A DNA stretch of 64,000 bases from Galeruca laticollis (GCA_963921935.1 OY998180.1:42532811-42596810); one strand, 5' to 3'; counted from the stretch's first letter, positions 43,872 to 55,004 are shown. Notes: generated by a model not told the origin, from the letters alone. Numbers and translations are program-made.

Positions 43872-45098
43872 TCACAGTTGGGTTAATGTAACATTACAAT
43901 CCTGGATATTGGCAATACCAATATCAGGATTGCTGATTTTTCGTGGCTTGCCACGAGGCCAACCTTTCTTCGATTTTTTCTTTATTGACTCTGTTTGCGA
44001 AGTAGTAGCTTCGCTGGTAACTGATTCTATATCAGAACTATCTCTTCTGTTTCTTTTGTGTCTAGAAATATGCGGCGAGGAAAATTCTTTTGTGCCATGA
44101 GAGCTAAGAGAGATTGACGACATATTTTGATAGTTCTGTATTTCCCGATTAATTGCTTTAGTGATAATTTCTTCTAGACGGGGCAATATTTGATTAAAAG
44201 TTTCAATATTATTAGATATAGGAGTTTTAACTGCTGATGCATAGGAAATATTCTTAGATGGCGTGGGTATTTGTATTTTCCTTTTTGCTTCTCCATATGA
44301 AATTTTTTCAGATACTTTCATTTTAATAATTGCCGTCTCAGTTTTGAATTTCTCACATTCCTTACTATTCGCAGCATGCAGCCCTTCGCAATTGATGCAT
44401 TTAATTGGCTTCTCACATTCTGCCGGTTCATGCGGAGGGAGTCCACAAGAACATAATTTCTCATTGGTACAATTATTTGCGACATGTCCAAATTTTTGGC
44501 AGTTAAAGCATCTAGTTGGGGGTGGAAAATAAGGTCTAATTTTTAGGTTATAATAGGCTATCTTTATTTCATTTGGTAGTTTAGATGTGTTGAAAGTAAG
44601 GACATGATTTGCAGAATCAGAGACTTGATTGTCAACTTTGCGCTTTAGTCGTCTTACTTCAATTACGCCTTGGTTCTTAAGATTTTCTTTAATTTCTTCC
44701 ACTGTACAATTCAAGAGGTCTCTACAGAATACAATTCCTTTCGATATATTTAAGGTGGTATGTGGTACAACATCTACATCATAGCCGGCGAATTTGTTCA
44801 CTTCCATCAACCGCTTTGTCTGTAGATTTGATTTAGTATTTACTAACAGACCATCCCTAATTTTTTTAACATTTTTTACTTCACCTATTAATCCATAAAT
44901 CACGTTTGAGATGACAAACGGGCTAACCAAATTAAAGTTCTCACCATTATCACCTTTCCTTTTAACAACCAAGAACCGAGGCAAGTCCATCGTCTCCTGA
45001 GTTGCTGTGGATTTTTTAGGTGATCCACCAACACCTTTTGTTGATAAGTGTGACTTTTCCATATAAAATCCCACGAGAAAGGAAGAATAATCGGTCAA
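43872..45098 (-). CDS. I-type LINE ORF1, Gag-like protein with zinc knuckles
   Basis: An intact 408-codon frame. The N-terminal part carries an RNA-recognition-like fold (GLIGEVKNVKKIRDGLLVNTK, GIVFCRDLLNCTVEEI). Three cysteine clusters follow: CFNCQKFGHVANNC, CSCGLPPHEPAEC and CINCEGLHAANSKEC. The C-terminus is basic and serine-rich (KRNRRDSSDIES, KKKSKKGWPRGKPRK), like a nuclear localisation signal. It packages element RNA. Start chosen at MTDYSSFLVG, just below the GC-rich leader. The related, decayed ORF1 at 59738 shares the same layout. Confidence 0.9.
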   Translation of the reverse strand: MTDYSSFLVGFYMEKSHLSTKGVGGSPKKSTATQETMDLPRFLVVKRKGDNGENFNLVSPFVISNVIYGLIGEVKNVKKIRDGLLVNTKSNLQTKRLMEVNKFAGYDVDVVPHTTLNISKGIVFCRDLLNCTVEEIKENLKNQGVIEVRRLKRKVDNQVSDSANHVLTFNTSKLPNEIKIAYYNLKIRPYFPPPTRCFNCQKFGHVANNCTNEKLCSCGLPPHEPAECEKPIKCINCEGLHAANSKECEKFKTETAIIKMKVSEKISYGEAKRKIQIPTPSKNISYASAVKTPISNNIETFNQILPRLEEIITKAINREIQNYQNMSSISLSSHGTKEFSSPHISRHKRNRRDSSDIESVTSEATTSQTESIKKKSKKGWPRGKPRKISNPDIGIANIQDCNVTLTQL

Positions 45099-45652
45099 CT
45101 GCAGCAGTGCTCCTTACTACAGCAAGGTCTTTCATACAACTAGATTCGACCAGGTGTCCAGAGGGCATCGTTTATAACCAACTACGTATGGCCATTCATT
45201 CCTCAGCACGATCGCTTCCACTTTAAATTACGGATTTTTATGCATAGGCTGGACGAGGTTTACTCCTCGTGAGTGGGAGTTACAGTCCGCGTGTTGCCCA
45301 ATCACGTGAGCTACCACAGAGTGATAACTCCTTCATGTGGTGGGACTCTTCTGTCTGGGTTACCATACCATAGCCGAGGGTCCCGGTTTTTCGGCGCCAG
45401 AAACTCGCCGCTCGTCCCCCATATCTGGTTAGGACTTGTCAGTGTGTTCGGATGTAACTTGGGCATATTGGATCTTCTACTGGCATTTGTTGGTGCTATC
45501 ACATCGGCATAGATAGCCCCACCAGTGCCCCACTGACCATTTCTGAGCTGTTTTTTAGTTTCACTCCTCCCTTCCCGTCCTTGCGGCTCGAGGAGGGAGG
45601 AAGTTAGTGAGCCACTCCACCAACGACAAGGTCTTTCAGCTCCTAGGAGTGG
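45099..45652 (-). promoter_or_regulatory. I-type LINE 5' leader (internal promoter region)
   Basis: A GC-rich leader of about 550 bases, in sharp contrast to AT-rich flanks, ends exactly at the target duplication. I elements start transcription at their first base; the promoter role is inferred. Confidence 0.55.
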
Positions 45653-47139
45653 TATCATTGTTATTATAGGCATTGTTTCTATTATTATAATTATTATTAC
45701 TGTTTCTATAATTATTATTTCTGTTATTATCATTATTATTGTTATCATTACCAAGTCTTTGATTTCGTCTAGCATTATTATTCTCGTTATTTTCATAATT
45801 TATTCTTCTATTTTGTTGAGTATTTTCTTGTCTAACTATATTTCTTTCCACTCTTTGTAGATAATTAGACAATTGGTCCAATTTCTTTATATTCTGTATA
45901 GCAATGGTTTCAGATAATTATACCTTAAAATGCCTTGCTATAAACATAACAATCTCCTCTTCGGGAATTGGTGGTTCTAGATATTGTGCCGTTGCATGTA
46001 TATTGATAGCATAGTTATTCAAACTATAGCTTCTATTTTCACAAAACTTACCAAAATATAAATTCTCTCTAATGGTTGCTTGTGCATTTTCTCCCCAAAA
46101 GTATTGCAAAAATAGACTTTAAAAATCATTAAATTCTTCCACTTCTTTTTCCCTTGCAGCGAACCATATCAATGCATGACTTTCTAATTGATCTCTTATT
46201 ATTTCCTTCATTTCCTCCATATCCTGTAATCCTTTTAATCTGGTTTTTAAAATCCTTATGAATATTTTTGGATGTAATTTCTTTATATTGCCGTCAAATT
46301 TGTGGTTTGTGGTTCCATATATTGTCCTTATCCCTACATAGTCAGTATTCACTCCTCTTTTCTCAATTTGTTCTACTTTAACTTGGATATTTTTCATTTC
46401 CATTGTCAATTCCTTTTTTGTTTTATTATTCTCTTCTGCTATCTTAAAATTCATTTTTATTTCTTTATTGATATCTTCTTCTATGTTTTGTATGTTTTTA
46501 TTTGTCTTCATTATTTCTCTGTATAATTTCGTTATCCTTTCGCTATTCCCTTTTATTTTTTTAGTATTCTCTCCTATTTCAATTTTTAATTCATTTTCAT
46601 TTTTCTTTAAACTTTCTATTTCTGTCGATTGTATTTCTTCCATTTCCATTAATCTTCCTAACATTTCGTTTCTAATGTCTTGTTTTGTTTCATGGATTCT
46701 GTCTTCTGTGTATCTTAGATTCTTCCAATTGCTTTCTTACATTTTTTATCTTCTCTTCCATTCTTTGACTACTTGTCTTTATTTCCTCTTTTATTTCTTC
46801 TCTCTGAATATCAAATTTTCTGCTTATAGTGTCATTCTGATTATTAAATAAGTGTTGTAACATTTCCATCATTCTATTTTGTTCACTTTTACTTCCAGCT
46901 CCTCCTTGATTCTGTCCTACCATATCTTCTCTACTTCCCATTCTTTCTTCATGTTCTTCAATTGGAAAGGCTCTTTCGCTTCCCTCTGTCTCTTCATCAT
47001 TCTCCTGATTACGTGCCCCTTGTTCCAAATATTGTACTTGGAAATCCCCCATACCATGTCTTCTTTCTTCTCTCTCTTCATCTGATACACTTTCTGCTCC
47101 TATCTGCTTATCACCTCTAAGTATCATTCTTCTTTCCAT
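45653..47139 (-). pseudogene. Gypsy gag
   Basis: Starts MERRMILRGDKQIGAESVSD at 47139 close to the 5' LTR. Acidic region (EEREERRHG, EETEGSERAF), long coiled coil (LKKNENELKIEIGENTKK, MKTNKNIQNIEEDINKEIK), then the capsid-like part FDGNIKKLHPKIFIRILK and ESHALIWFAAREKEVEEF. One frameshift (about 46675) and stops at 46119 and 45918 break it. The C-terminal part is Asn-rich (RNNNYRNSNNNY) from ATT repeats and is where the LINE inserted. Confidence 0.75.
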
Positions 47140-47350
47140 TTTGCTTTTATTTTATTATCTGTCAATGTACAATTTAATAAATTCAACAATTTATTAATAG
47201 TTCTCTGTTAAGATCTTCAAAAATTTTAATGTCAATTTTTTTATGTGCAAATTTTTTTATGCCCCACGTTGCAGCGACATAATTTGTAATATTTGTGTGT
47301 ATAAGAGGAATTTTTAATATTATTGTATTAATATTTTGATTTATTCAATT
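47140..47350 (-). other. Gypsy leader between 5' LTR and gag
   Basis: AT-rich, about 210 bases. I do not recognise a standard tRNA primer-binding site next to the LTR. Confidence 0.45.
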
Positions 47351-49542
47351 TTAGTGTGGCTAGCTCATTAAAAGAAAAAGAAAATCTTTATGTATTTATT
47401 TATGCGGTGAGAATGAGATACTCTCTCTACATTTTGGGTTCCAGTTATTTTTTACACTTTATCTCCAATATTTTATCTATTATTCATTCAAACAACTTTT
47501 AATATATTTTTTTAAATATTATTTGGTGAGCGTATGGTTAAAGATTCTCAATAGAATAGTCGATTCCAGATCTCACAGTAATAACAGATGTCATTCGTAT
47601 CCGTTGAAGTGATATTTAAGAAAACAATGATTTCAAGAATATTTAATATTAATTAGTTTGTATTGGTCAGGAAATATGTATTATAAATTTGAACAAAGAA
47701 CAAAGTGATGAAATGTCTTATGCTAATATAAAAATTGAGAAGTTGAAATTAATAAACGTTAAATAGAAATCCGTCAGTACTAAATTTGAACAAAGAAACA
47801 AAGTGATGAAATGTCTTATGCTAATACATATAAAAATTGTGGAGTCGAAATTAATAAACGTCAAATAGAAATGCGTAAGTACTTATGTTTTTGTCATTAC
47901 TTTTGTCAGATCTGTTTTTATATCTTTAATATAAATGTTGGTACAAAGACAAAAAAACTAACCTGGTCCTCACAACCCCACTAATACTCCTTCTCAAAGT
48001 GTTGTCTTTCAAAACTATACCATACCGAACAGCCGGTGTCTCCAATAATTGTTATTTTTTATAAAATATTTTTATATGTAGTTTCTTTATAAAATTGCGT
48101 CTTATATATTTTTATTTGCCGCTTCTACTGTTCATTCAGGACTCTTTTATACAATTTTGTTAGTTTTTTTTTTATCTAAAATTTCTTATCATTTCTACCA
48201 TATGTCATACCTCGTTCATTCTTAAAAAACTTCTTCCCACTTTTTCAATCAACAAGCTCTCATTGTTTTTTGTTGCTATGCCCTAATAATATGTGTGCTG
48301 ATTCTAATTCTTTTAAGTGTTAATTTTTTTTTAAATTGTGTTTGTGTCCTTTTAAAATGTTCTTTCTACCAAATTATTATTATTCTTTTACATAAACTAT
48401 CCTCTATTCCTATTTTCTAATTCCTAAATAATAGCTTTATTTACTCAACAACAAAATTCATATATTTCCTGACACAATAAATATAAAGTTCTGTGGTTTC
48501 TGCTTCTTTTTCGATTTGTTGCATTATTCATTTCCATAGCCTTTTTTGACATCTATGTCACTGTGATATGTAACCAAACAATTCTCTCCTAGGTGACAGT
48601 TCCTAAACTTTTGACATTACATATTAGGTGCGTTATTTTTTACTGAGATCTCGGATCACTTCAGTTAAGGTGATCTGAGATAAAGTGATGTGAGTAAGCA
48701 CCAAAAAGAACGACATCTCAATTGAAGCGCGCAATCTGTCGATAGATTTAAATTATACGACAGATTCGTATCAGCATCTAATAATGTTAATTAATGTATC
48801 CAAAATTTGTAACAAAAGAAAAATAGATTATGTGTGTTTATTGTTTATATGTCAATGGTTAAAACCATAAATAACCTTGGTTAAAACTACAAATAAACCA
48901 AGCAAATCAAATATTTGTTCATCCCCTCCACTTTATTTCCGACTCAAGTCCAACTGTAACCCGCTTACAACACATTCAGCATCGGTGAATGGGGAGGAAA
49001 ATCTCAGCTCACTTAAAGTGAGTAAAACAAAAAGAACACTCACATTACTGATGTGATCTGAGATTAACTGAGATCTCAGTCAAAAAGAACGCACCTATTA
49101 TAGAATTCTCAACTTAATGTCACATCAAAACACTAGTAAGGTCATCTTGTACATTTACCAAGTATTTGTATATTTCACAGTACTTCACGTTGATAATCAT
49201 TTTAAATAAAAATGGTTAGAAATTAAAAGCAAGTATTTTTTATAATTCTATTAAGTTTGTAATGGCTGAACTACACATAACCCAAAAATGAAAAGACACT
49301 ATCATTGGGATACGAAATTAAGTAATTAAATGTTATCAAATCAATTTCTCCATCCAACATTATGATTGCAGTTGATCTGAAATATATCGATAAGCCAAAT
49401 AATATTACGAACAGTATACATTTTATTCTAAACGTAAATCCGAATATCAGCAGCCTTATTAGTTCTGTCACAACGTCAATGTATTCACGAAAATAGATTC
49501 AAGGTGCTCATTATACTTGCTATATGGTTAATACTATGATAA
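47351..49542 (-). repeat. 5' LTR of the gypsy element
   Basis: Direct copy of the left LTR, about 1.72 kb without the inserted MITE, closely similar by eye. It shows the uninterrupted 97-bp tandem duplication (47686-47781 and 47782-47882) and the empty site for the TAA-type insertion. Confidence 0.85.
48627..49095. mobile_element. 469-bp MITE with TATTA duplication
   Basis: Ends GGTGCGTTATTTTT and AAAAAGAACGCACC. TATTA lies on both sides (48622-48626, 49096-49100), and the left LTR shows the empty site. ACTGAGATCTCAG-type palindromes repeat at both ends. No coding sequence. Duplication could be read as 3 or 5 bases because of the A/T edge. Confidence 0.88.
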
Positions 49543-49933
49543 TACATGTATAAGCAATTGCGGGTAGTCACGGGTAATTAGTTGATCACAAAACACCAAA
49601 TCCTCACCGAACAAGTAATTTGGTTTAAAAAAAACCAGTTTGATAACATAAAATAATTTTAAATAATATTTTTCAAATAATAGAAATGTAGTATTTTATA
49701 ACAACACATGAGAGGGAGAGGAATTTCTTGATGTTTCCTAATTTCATTAGTCATTGAACTCAACTACTAGTAAGTTTACTTCAATTTTTAACCCTGCATA
49801 TGCACTAAATTGTAACAATTTTTTGTATGTAGCCTTGATAAAGAAATTAAACAGTTTCGAAATATTGGCATAGTAAAAAAGTGTTTGACTTAAATAAACC
49901 CTGCGCTGGCTGTTTCCCCGTGAGAATTTGGTG

Positions 49934-49936
<3 letters not shown>
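49543..49936. other. Possible Penelope-like 3' tail
   Basis: No gene. Near 49830 the sequence CCTTGATAAAG...CAGTTTCGAAAT resembles the Penelope terminal pattern seen at 28480 (reverse strand), and the block ends at a (TA)n tract. Weak evidence. Confidence 0.35.

Positions 49937-50010
<74 letters not shown>
49937..50010. repeat. (TA)n microsatellite
   Basis: About 74 bases of pure TA. Confidence 0.95.
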
Positions 50011-50014
<4 letters not shown>

Positions 50015-50599
50015 ATTTTCAATATTATTTTATAATAGTGTTGCCCCACGTTTGGGTGACAAATTATAATATATCTATTTCTTTATGATGAATTTTAATT
50101 ATTTAATTTTAATGTAAAACTTCCTGTAAAGATAAATTTCAATTCACCTCACGTTGATGTATATTGTCGCAGCGACAATTCTTGTACATACAACTTAATA
50201 ACTTTATGTAAGAAATTTCTACTTTGACAGTAGTTGTCAAAAATATGCCCGGCTCTAATAAATATTAATTTAGTATTTCTAAATTAATGAATTTATATGT
50301 GTAATCGACCTATTACTCTTCTCTCAGGGTGCGATCAAACTGTTAAAAAATTAATTATTCAAAATTTGTTTGAATTTTTACGTATCTCCAAATTATCTGT
50401 TTCACTATTGGTCAGAACCTATAGTAACTGTATGTTTAATATTATCAAAAGGCAGTTTAAATCTCTGATGACGTTTCCAATATTTCTGTCACTGAAAATT
50501 ACCAACTGTCACTGATTTGATCGACAGTTTTATTTAATAAAAAATGTTTAATTTTCTGAAATAATGTTATAAAAAGACTATAGTGAGTAGGAATGCAAA
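50011..50599. other. No gene recognised
   Basis: AT-rich intron sequence lying inside the long inverted repeat pair. A 72-codon frame at 50297 has no recognisable features. Confidence 0.45.
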
Positions 50600-51572
50600 A
50601 TTCTATATTATACTACTAGATTCAAATACAAATTAATATTCCCAAAATTATCACAACGAAACAACAGTCGTAATTTCTACGAAACTAAAAATTACTACAA
50701 CCTATATGCTATAAATTAACCTAATGAAAAACGTTTAATAAAACTTCCAATTGTCGATCTAAATCTTGATATGGATAAATGTCAAAAACAAGCTTCACTC
50801 AAATTTTTCTAGTTCAAAACTTTTCTTCTCTTATTTGAATTTTCTTATATGATTTATTAATTTTGTTTGCAATCAAAAATCTAATAGATGCATCTATGTC
50901 AAATTTAATTTAAAAATAGGCCTTATTATTTCTCGAGAAATTATTGATAAAAACTGGATCGTACTCACCAACTAATAACTGGACAACTCGTACAATTCTA
51001 AATGATCTTAGAATTCAGGAAACTTTCTAAATTTTATTTAGAAATCTGGAACACATTCACTACACACGATGCAATTATTATTCGAATTATGCACGCACTG
51101 GCTTTATAATGAAATGGCTTTTGAATCTGGTTGTATCAATATACAACTTCTACTATCTACCAAAAATTGAGACAACTCTAATTACGATGTTGCCTCTTCG
51201 AGGTTTCAAACACAACTAACTAAACTTTTTTCAAATAAATAAATCTCCTCATCAGTGGTTACGAAAAATTCCTTTTTTTAAAAAAAAAATAATTAATTTT
51301 TCCCTATAACAAAGAGAGATTTGAATTCTTTTATTATCATTGTAATTCTGATAGCAGAGACATCTGTATTTCAAAATTTCAAATATATTCTCCAAAATGT
51401 AATATATGTCTTCCGAAAATTAAAATGTCACATTTGATTTGTATACCGAATCTTTCAAAATTATTGATTGTACATATAATACAGTGTGTATCGAAAGTAG
51501 TGCATACAAATATAAATAGTTTTCCTTATTTCAATGTTTCTTTTACATTTTAAATAGAGGAACTGTATTAAT
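50600..51572 (-). repeat. Right arm of the diverged long inverted repeat
   Basis: Reverse complement of 29853-30719, extending to the (TA)n tract with the same TTAATAC edge. Similarity is patchy but ordered over the whole arm, so the pair is older than the gypsy insertion between them. Confidence 0.7.
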
Positions 51573-51580
51573 ATATATAC

Positions 51581-51650
<70 letters not shown>

Positions 51651-51661
51651 ATATATATAGA
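51569..51661. repeat. (TA)n microsatellite
   Basis: About 90 bases of TA with a few C interruptions, near the 3' end of the large intron. Confidence 0.95.
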
Positions 51662-51779
51662 TAGTGACTGTATACCCCAAGAAGGGTTTAGTCGCCGAAG
51701 TGGCGGAGAAGTTACTTGCTATTTTATTAAGTATAATAAAAAATGTGTAGCATAAAACAATTTTAGTTTCCATTTTTAG

Positions 51780-51929
51780 CCTCCACGACTTCATAGGGGA
51801 TGGCAAATAATGCAAGCAGTTGATTTTGGTCCAGCATGTCCCCAACCTGTTAAATATACAGGAGTCAATCTTGGAATAAGGGATGTGGATGAAGATTGCT
51901 TGTATCTCAATGTTTTCACTCCAGATATA
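51780..51929 (+). CDS. Gli: Gliotactin exon
   Basis: Fifty codons in phase 0 between CATTTTTAG and ATA|GTAAGC: PPRLHRGWQIMQAVDFGPAC, then DVDEDCLYLNVFTPDI. EDCLYLNVF is the conserved second signature of the carboxylesterase/cholinesterase family and contributes the cysteine of the first disulphide loop. It continues directly from GRFK of the exon 24.7 kb upstream. Confidence 0.85.
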
Positions 51930-51987
51930 GTAAGCATGGGCGAAAAGTAAACATAATCTAACAACTTTTGAAATGTTTGTTTTGTAG

Positions 51988-52350
51988 ACTGAAGGAACTG
52001 GACATAAATATCCAGTAATGTTTTACATCCATGGAGGTGACTTTATAAAGGGTGCTTCAAACACTTTTCCTGGTCATGTATTAGCAACTTTTTACAAAGT
52101 AGTTGTTGTTACTATCAATTACCGTTTAGGTGCCTTAGGTTTCCTAAGTACAGGAGATGTTAACTCGCCAGGAAACTATGGAATACTTGACCAAGCCATG
52201 GCTTTAAGATGGATATATGATAATGCTGGCAGCTTTAATGGAGACAGGGATAGTATTACTTTGTTTGGACCTGGTGCTGGTGCTGCATCTGCTGGATTGC
52301 TCATGGTTGCACCTCAAACCAGTCATATTGTAACAAAAGTCATTGCTCAA
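51988..52350 (+). CDS. Gli: Gliotactin exon (catalytically dead esterase core)
   Basis: One hundred and twenty-one codons in phase 0 between TTTTGTAG and CAA|GTAAGC. It encodes YPVMFYIHGGDFIKGASN (oxyanion-hole strand), VVVVTINYRLGALGFLSTGD, NYGILDQAMALRWIYDN and ITLFGPGAGAASAGLLMVAP. Active esterases have GESAG at the nucleophile elbow. Here it is GPGAG, so serine is absent, as in gliotactin and neuroligins. The role is therefore adhesion. The following intron is 243 bases. Confidence 0.88.
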
Positions 52351-52593
52351 GTAAGCAGTATACCTGAAATTGAATAATAGTCAATTTTTGAAACTGTAAA
52401 TATCACTAATGATTTTTCTAGAAAGATTTATATAGTGAGTCAGAAACTACTTCACAAAGAAGTTTCATATCAGCATATTGAATATAATTTATGTACAATG
52501 AACAATATTATCTGACATAATTATTAGAAGAAACTGTTATATTCATTTCGTATTAAAGTTGTTTATGTTAGTAATAAAAAGTTATATTTATAG

Positions 52594-52957
52594 AGTGGGT
52601 CAGCAGTAGCAGACTGGGCAATGATTTTTGACAAATACAGAGCCCAAAATACCAGTAGAGTTTTTGGGCGTCAAATTGGATGTAGTATAGAATCATCATG
52701 GAAACTAGTAAATTGTCTCAAAAATTCTAGAAGTGCCTATGAAATAGGAAATGCAGAATTTCCACCAGAAGTGGGCCTTTTTCCTTGGGCATCTGTGATA
52801 GAGATGAATGTGTCTATGCCTTTTTATGAAGGGTGGTATGAAAAAGATTGGCACTTTATAACTGAAAGTGTTGAAACTTTGATTAAAAAAAGGGCTTTCA
52901 ATCAAGGTCTACGATATATGTCAAGTGTTACTCTTCAAGAAGCAGCAGGATTTATTA
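52594..52957 (+). CDS. Gli: Gliotactin exon
   Basis: One hundred and twenty-one codons plus one base (phase 1 out) between TTATAG and TTA|GTAAGT. SGSAVADWAMIFDKYRAQN, TSRVFGRQIGCSIESSWKLV and AYEIGNAEFPPEVGLFPW follow AQ of the previous exon. AQSGSAxADWA and the NAEF..VG.FPW stretch are what I recall as distinctive of gliotactin compared with neuroligins. The C-terminal half of the ectodomain, the membrane segment and the PDZ-binding tail are not found in the remaining 11 kb and must lie beyond the window. Confidence 0.82.
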
Positions 52958-53602
52958 GTAAGTTTTCATTGATTTCTTAACAATATCTCTAATCATGGCT
53001 CTATTTCAAGAGTGTACTGTAACAACAACAATAAATAACATAACTTCATCTAAAATTATATTTTTCTTGGCAACTTGATTTAATTGGTTTTCATATTTTG
53101 AAGCAAATGTATAGACTCTTCGCAATTTCAATTGTTTATTAGACATTGGTTCAATGGTATGTTGCCAGATTTATTTAATATAAAATCTGTGACATAATAG
53201 CAAGACAACATAATATACTACTACTACTACTACTTCACAATAGTATCATTTCTAATAATCTTGGTAGCCTAGACAAAAAAGGAATAATCTCACATTGACA
53301 ATGGTGCAACTATGCAGAAACTAGTCAACAACTGATGTAAACTCGTTCATCTTCTTTTTAATTCATTTGGGAAAGTTATCAAGCCATTTTACTTTAAGAG
53401 GCCTGAGTACATGGCGACGTCACGAGGAACTATCAAACACATATCCCCAGATCTCTTGATTTGACGGTGAAGTGCTGGCGACACAGCATTGATTAGTTCG
53501 TCTCTCGCTAGACAAAATTCAGCCCGGCAATATGGAACTTTTAAATGTTAAAATACTGAAAACGGTCTATAAAATTGTATGATTTCTCGGATTGATATTG
53601 TA
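52958..53602 (+). other. Gliotactin downstream intron, nothing recognised
   Basis: Starts at donor GTAAGT. Mostly AT-rich, with a GC-richer patch near 53400-53530 that I cannot assign. Confidence 0.5.
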
Positions 53603-55002
53603 CAGTATGTCCCCAGATTGAGTTTACAAGAGGGAAAACATTTTTATTTTTGATTTTACAAAAAAATGTTAAAAGAATAATTTCTTTTGCTTGAATTCAA
53701 ATGTCCAAATCTGAAATTACAATTTCAATACTACATATCTATGTTCCAAAAGAAATTCTTCTCATTTTCTCATTGCATTACATCTAATATTTTTTGTTGT
53801 AGAAGACTGTGACTTGAAAACTACAAACACCAATTTATTTGTCAAAAATAAATTCAAACTGTAATTCTGTAATTTTTTGTGAAAATGTTAAAGTTTTTAC
53901 AAAACATATATTTAATACAATGTTATGGTATTGGAAAAAAGAGCTACCGTCGCAATGCGAAAGAATTCAATGAAACATTTCCCGTATGGGTATAAAGAAG
54001 TCGGTGAAATTTTTTTTGGAAACTGGCTCTGTTCTGAATTAAAAGAAACTTGTATGTGATGAAGATGATGCTTCTACAGTTTCAATTTTGGATTTGGTGC
54101 AAGATAATTCAACTGAATATGAGCAAATCCCATATTCGAAGAGTTTTGAAGGAGCGTAAATATGATATGATGGAAAGCGTCTTTATTTTTGCGTGTGGAT
54201 GGGAGTTAATAATAGTGAACCGAAATTTTCACAAAAGCATAGAATTTTCCAATGAAGCAACTTTTTCTAGCAATGGTACTGTTGGGTCACAACATGTTCG
54301 TTATTGGAGTGATACTAATCATCACTTTAGAATTTCATCAAAATGTCAATATGTTGTTAAGGTAAACGCGTGGTGTGCTGTTTCTTACCATGGAATAATA
54401 GGGCCAAATTTTTTTGATGCTAATGTGAATTAGCACAATTATTTGGAAATATTGAGCAATTTTTTCTGGGATGGTTCAAGTGAACTCCCACTTGCTTATT
54501 GGCGGAGGATGTATTTTCAACAGGATGGTTGTTCGGCCCACCGTTCACGCATTGTTGCTGCCTGGCATAATCAACAATCCTGTTTTGTGACCTCCAAGAA
54601 GCCCTGACTGAACTATTTTAGATTTTCATTTGAGGGAACGGTTAAAAAAGCAACTGGTCTTCATGGAAAACTTGCTTAACAATGTGGTAGTATTAAAAAA
54701 TCGTCCTTGACACTTTGCAACAGTTGCAAGGAACTGCGGCCAATTCTGTGCTGAAAGGGGTGGTGAATTAATAGAATAGTTATAAACATTATTGTTTTTA
54801 GCCTATTTCTTTTTTTAACGTTGCGATTGAAAAAAAAATCTTAAAATTTCTAATTCTAAATAAAGGTTTGACAGTTTCGTAATTCTAATTACAGATTTGG
54901 TCATTTGAATTCAAGCAAAATTTTTTATTCTTTTAGCATTTTTTCGTAAAATCCAAAATAAAAATTGGTGTCGTCTTGTAAACACAATCCAGGGACATAC
55001 TG
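53603..55002 (+). mobile_element. Second Tc1/mariner element, decayed
   Basis: TA duplications at 53601-53602 and 55003-55004. Ends CAGTATGTCCCCAGATTGAG and the inverse of CAGTATGTCCCTGGATTGTG form terminal repeats of about 125 bp. Length 1400 bp. Confidence 0.9.
53887..54775 (+). pseudogene. Mariner-type transposase remnant
   Basis: Related to the DD41D protein at 25037 but in several frames. The best segment (54050-54433) contains EFSNEATFSSNGTVGSQHVR with the first catalytic D replaced by N, and KVNAWCAVSYHGIIGPNFF. FQQDGCSAH follows near 54520 and the end is shifted. The N-terminal helix-turn-helix is barely recognisable (about 53900-54000). Dead and older than the first element. Confidence 0.75.
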
Positions 55003-55004
55003 TA

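Larger units (their letters stand above)
39978..45652 (-). mobile_element. I-type LINE, nearly full length, inserted in gypsy gag
   Basis: The 13-base duplication TATCATTGTTATT (39965-39977, 45653-45665) flanks the insertion. A poly(T) run (about 39976-39990) is the poly(A) tail read from the other strand. The 5.7-kb element has a GC-rich leader, two ORFs and almost no mutations, so it is the youngest large insertion here. Confidence 0.92.
30720..49542 (-). mobile_element. Ty3/gypsy retrotransposon with nested insertions
   Basis: Minus-strand gag-protease-RT-RNase H-integrase lies between two direct LTR copies, left 30720-35916 and right 47351-49542. A polypurine-like run (GGGAAAG on the minus strand) abuts the left LTR at 35917-35923. 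Nested insertions: 31154-34689, 36878-37127, 39978-45652 and 48627-49095. Without them the element is about 8.9 kb. LTR ends do not begin TG..CA clearly (TTAG...GATAA) and I could not find a target duplication. Confidence 0.85.
27068..51779 (+). other. Gliotactin intron, 24.7 kb, filled by transposons
   Basis: Donor GTAAAC at 27068 and acceptor CATTTTTAG ending 51779 join GRFK to PPRLHRGW in phase 0. Nearly all of it is identifiable mobile DNA, listed separately. The two following introns are 58 and 243 bases, so this one grew by insertion. Confidence 0.8.

Noticed and set aside
46302..47085. Hydrophobic Phe/Ser-rich plus-strand frames opposite gag
   Set aside because: Antisense of the Lys/Glu-rich coiled coil of gypsy gag; composition is explained by the complement.
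50297..50515. 72-codon frame as a possible gliotactin exon
   Set aside because: No splice sites at suitable positions and no esterase-like residues; flanking exons already join in phase.
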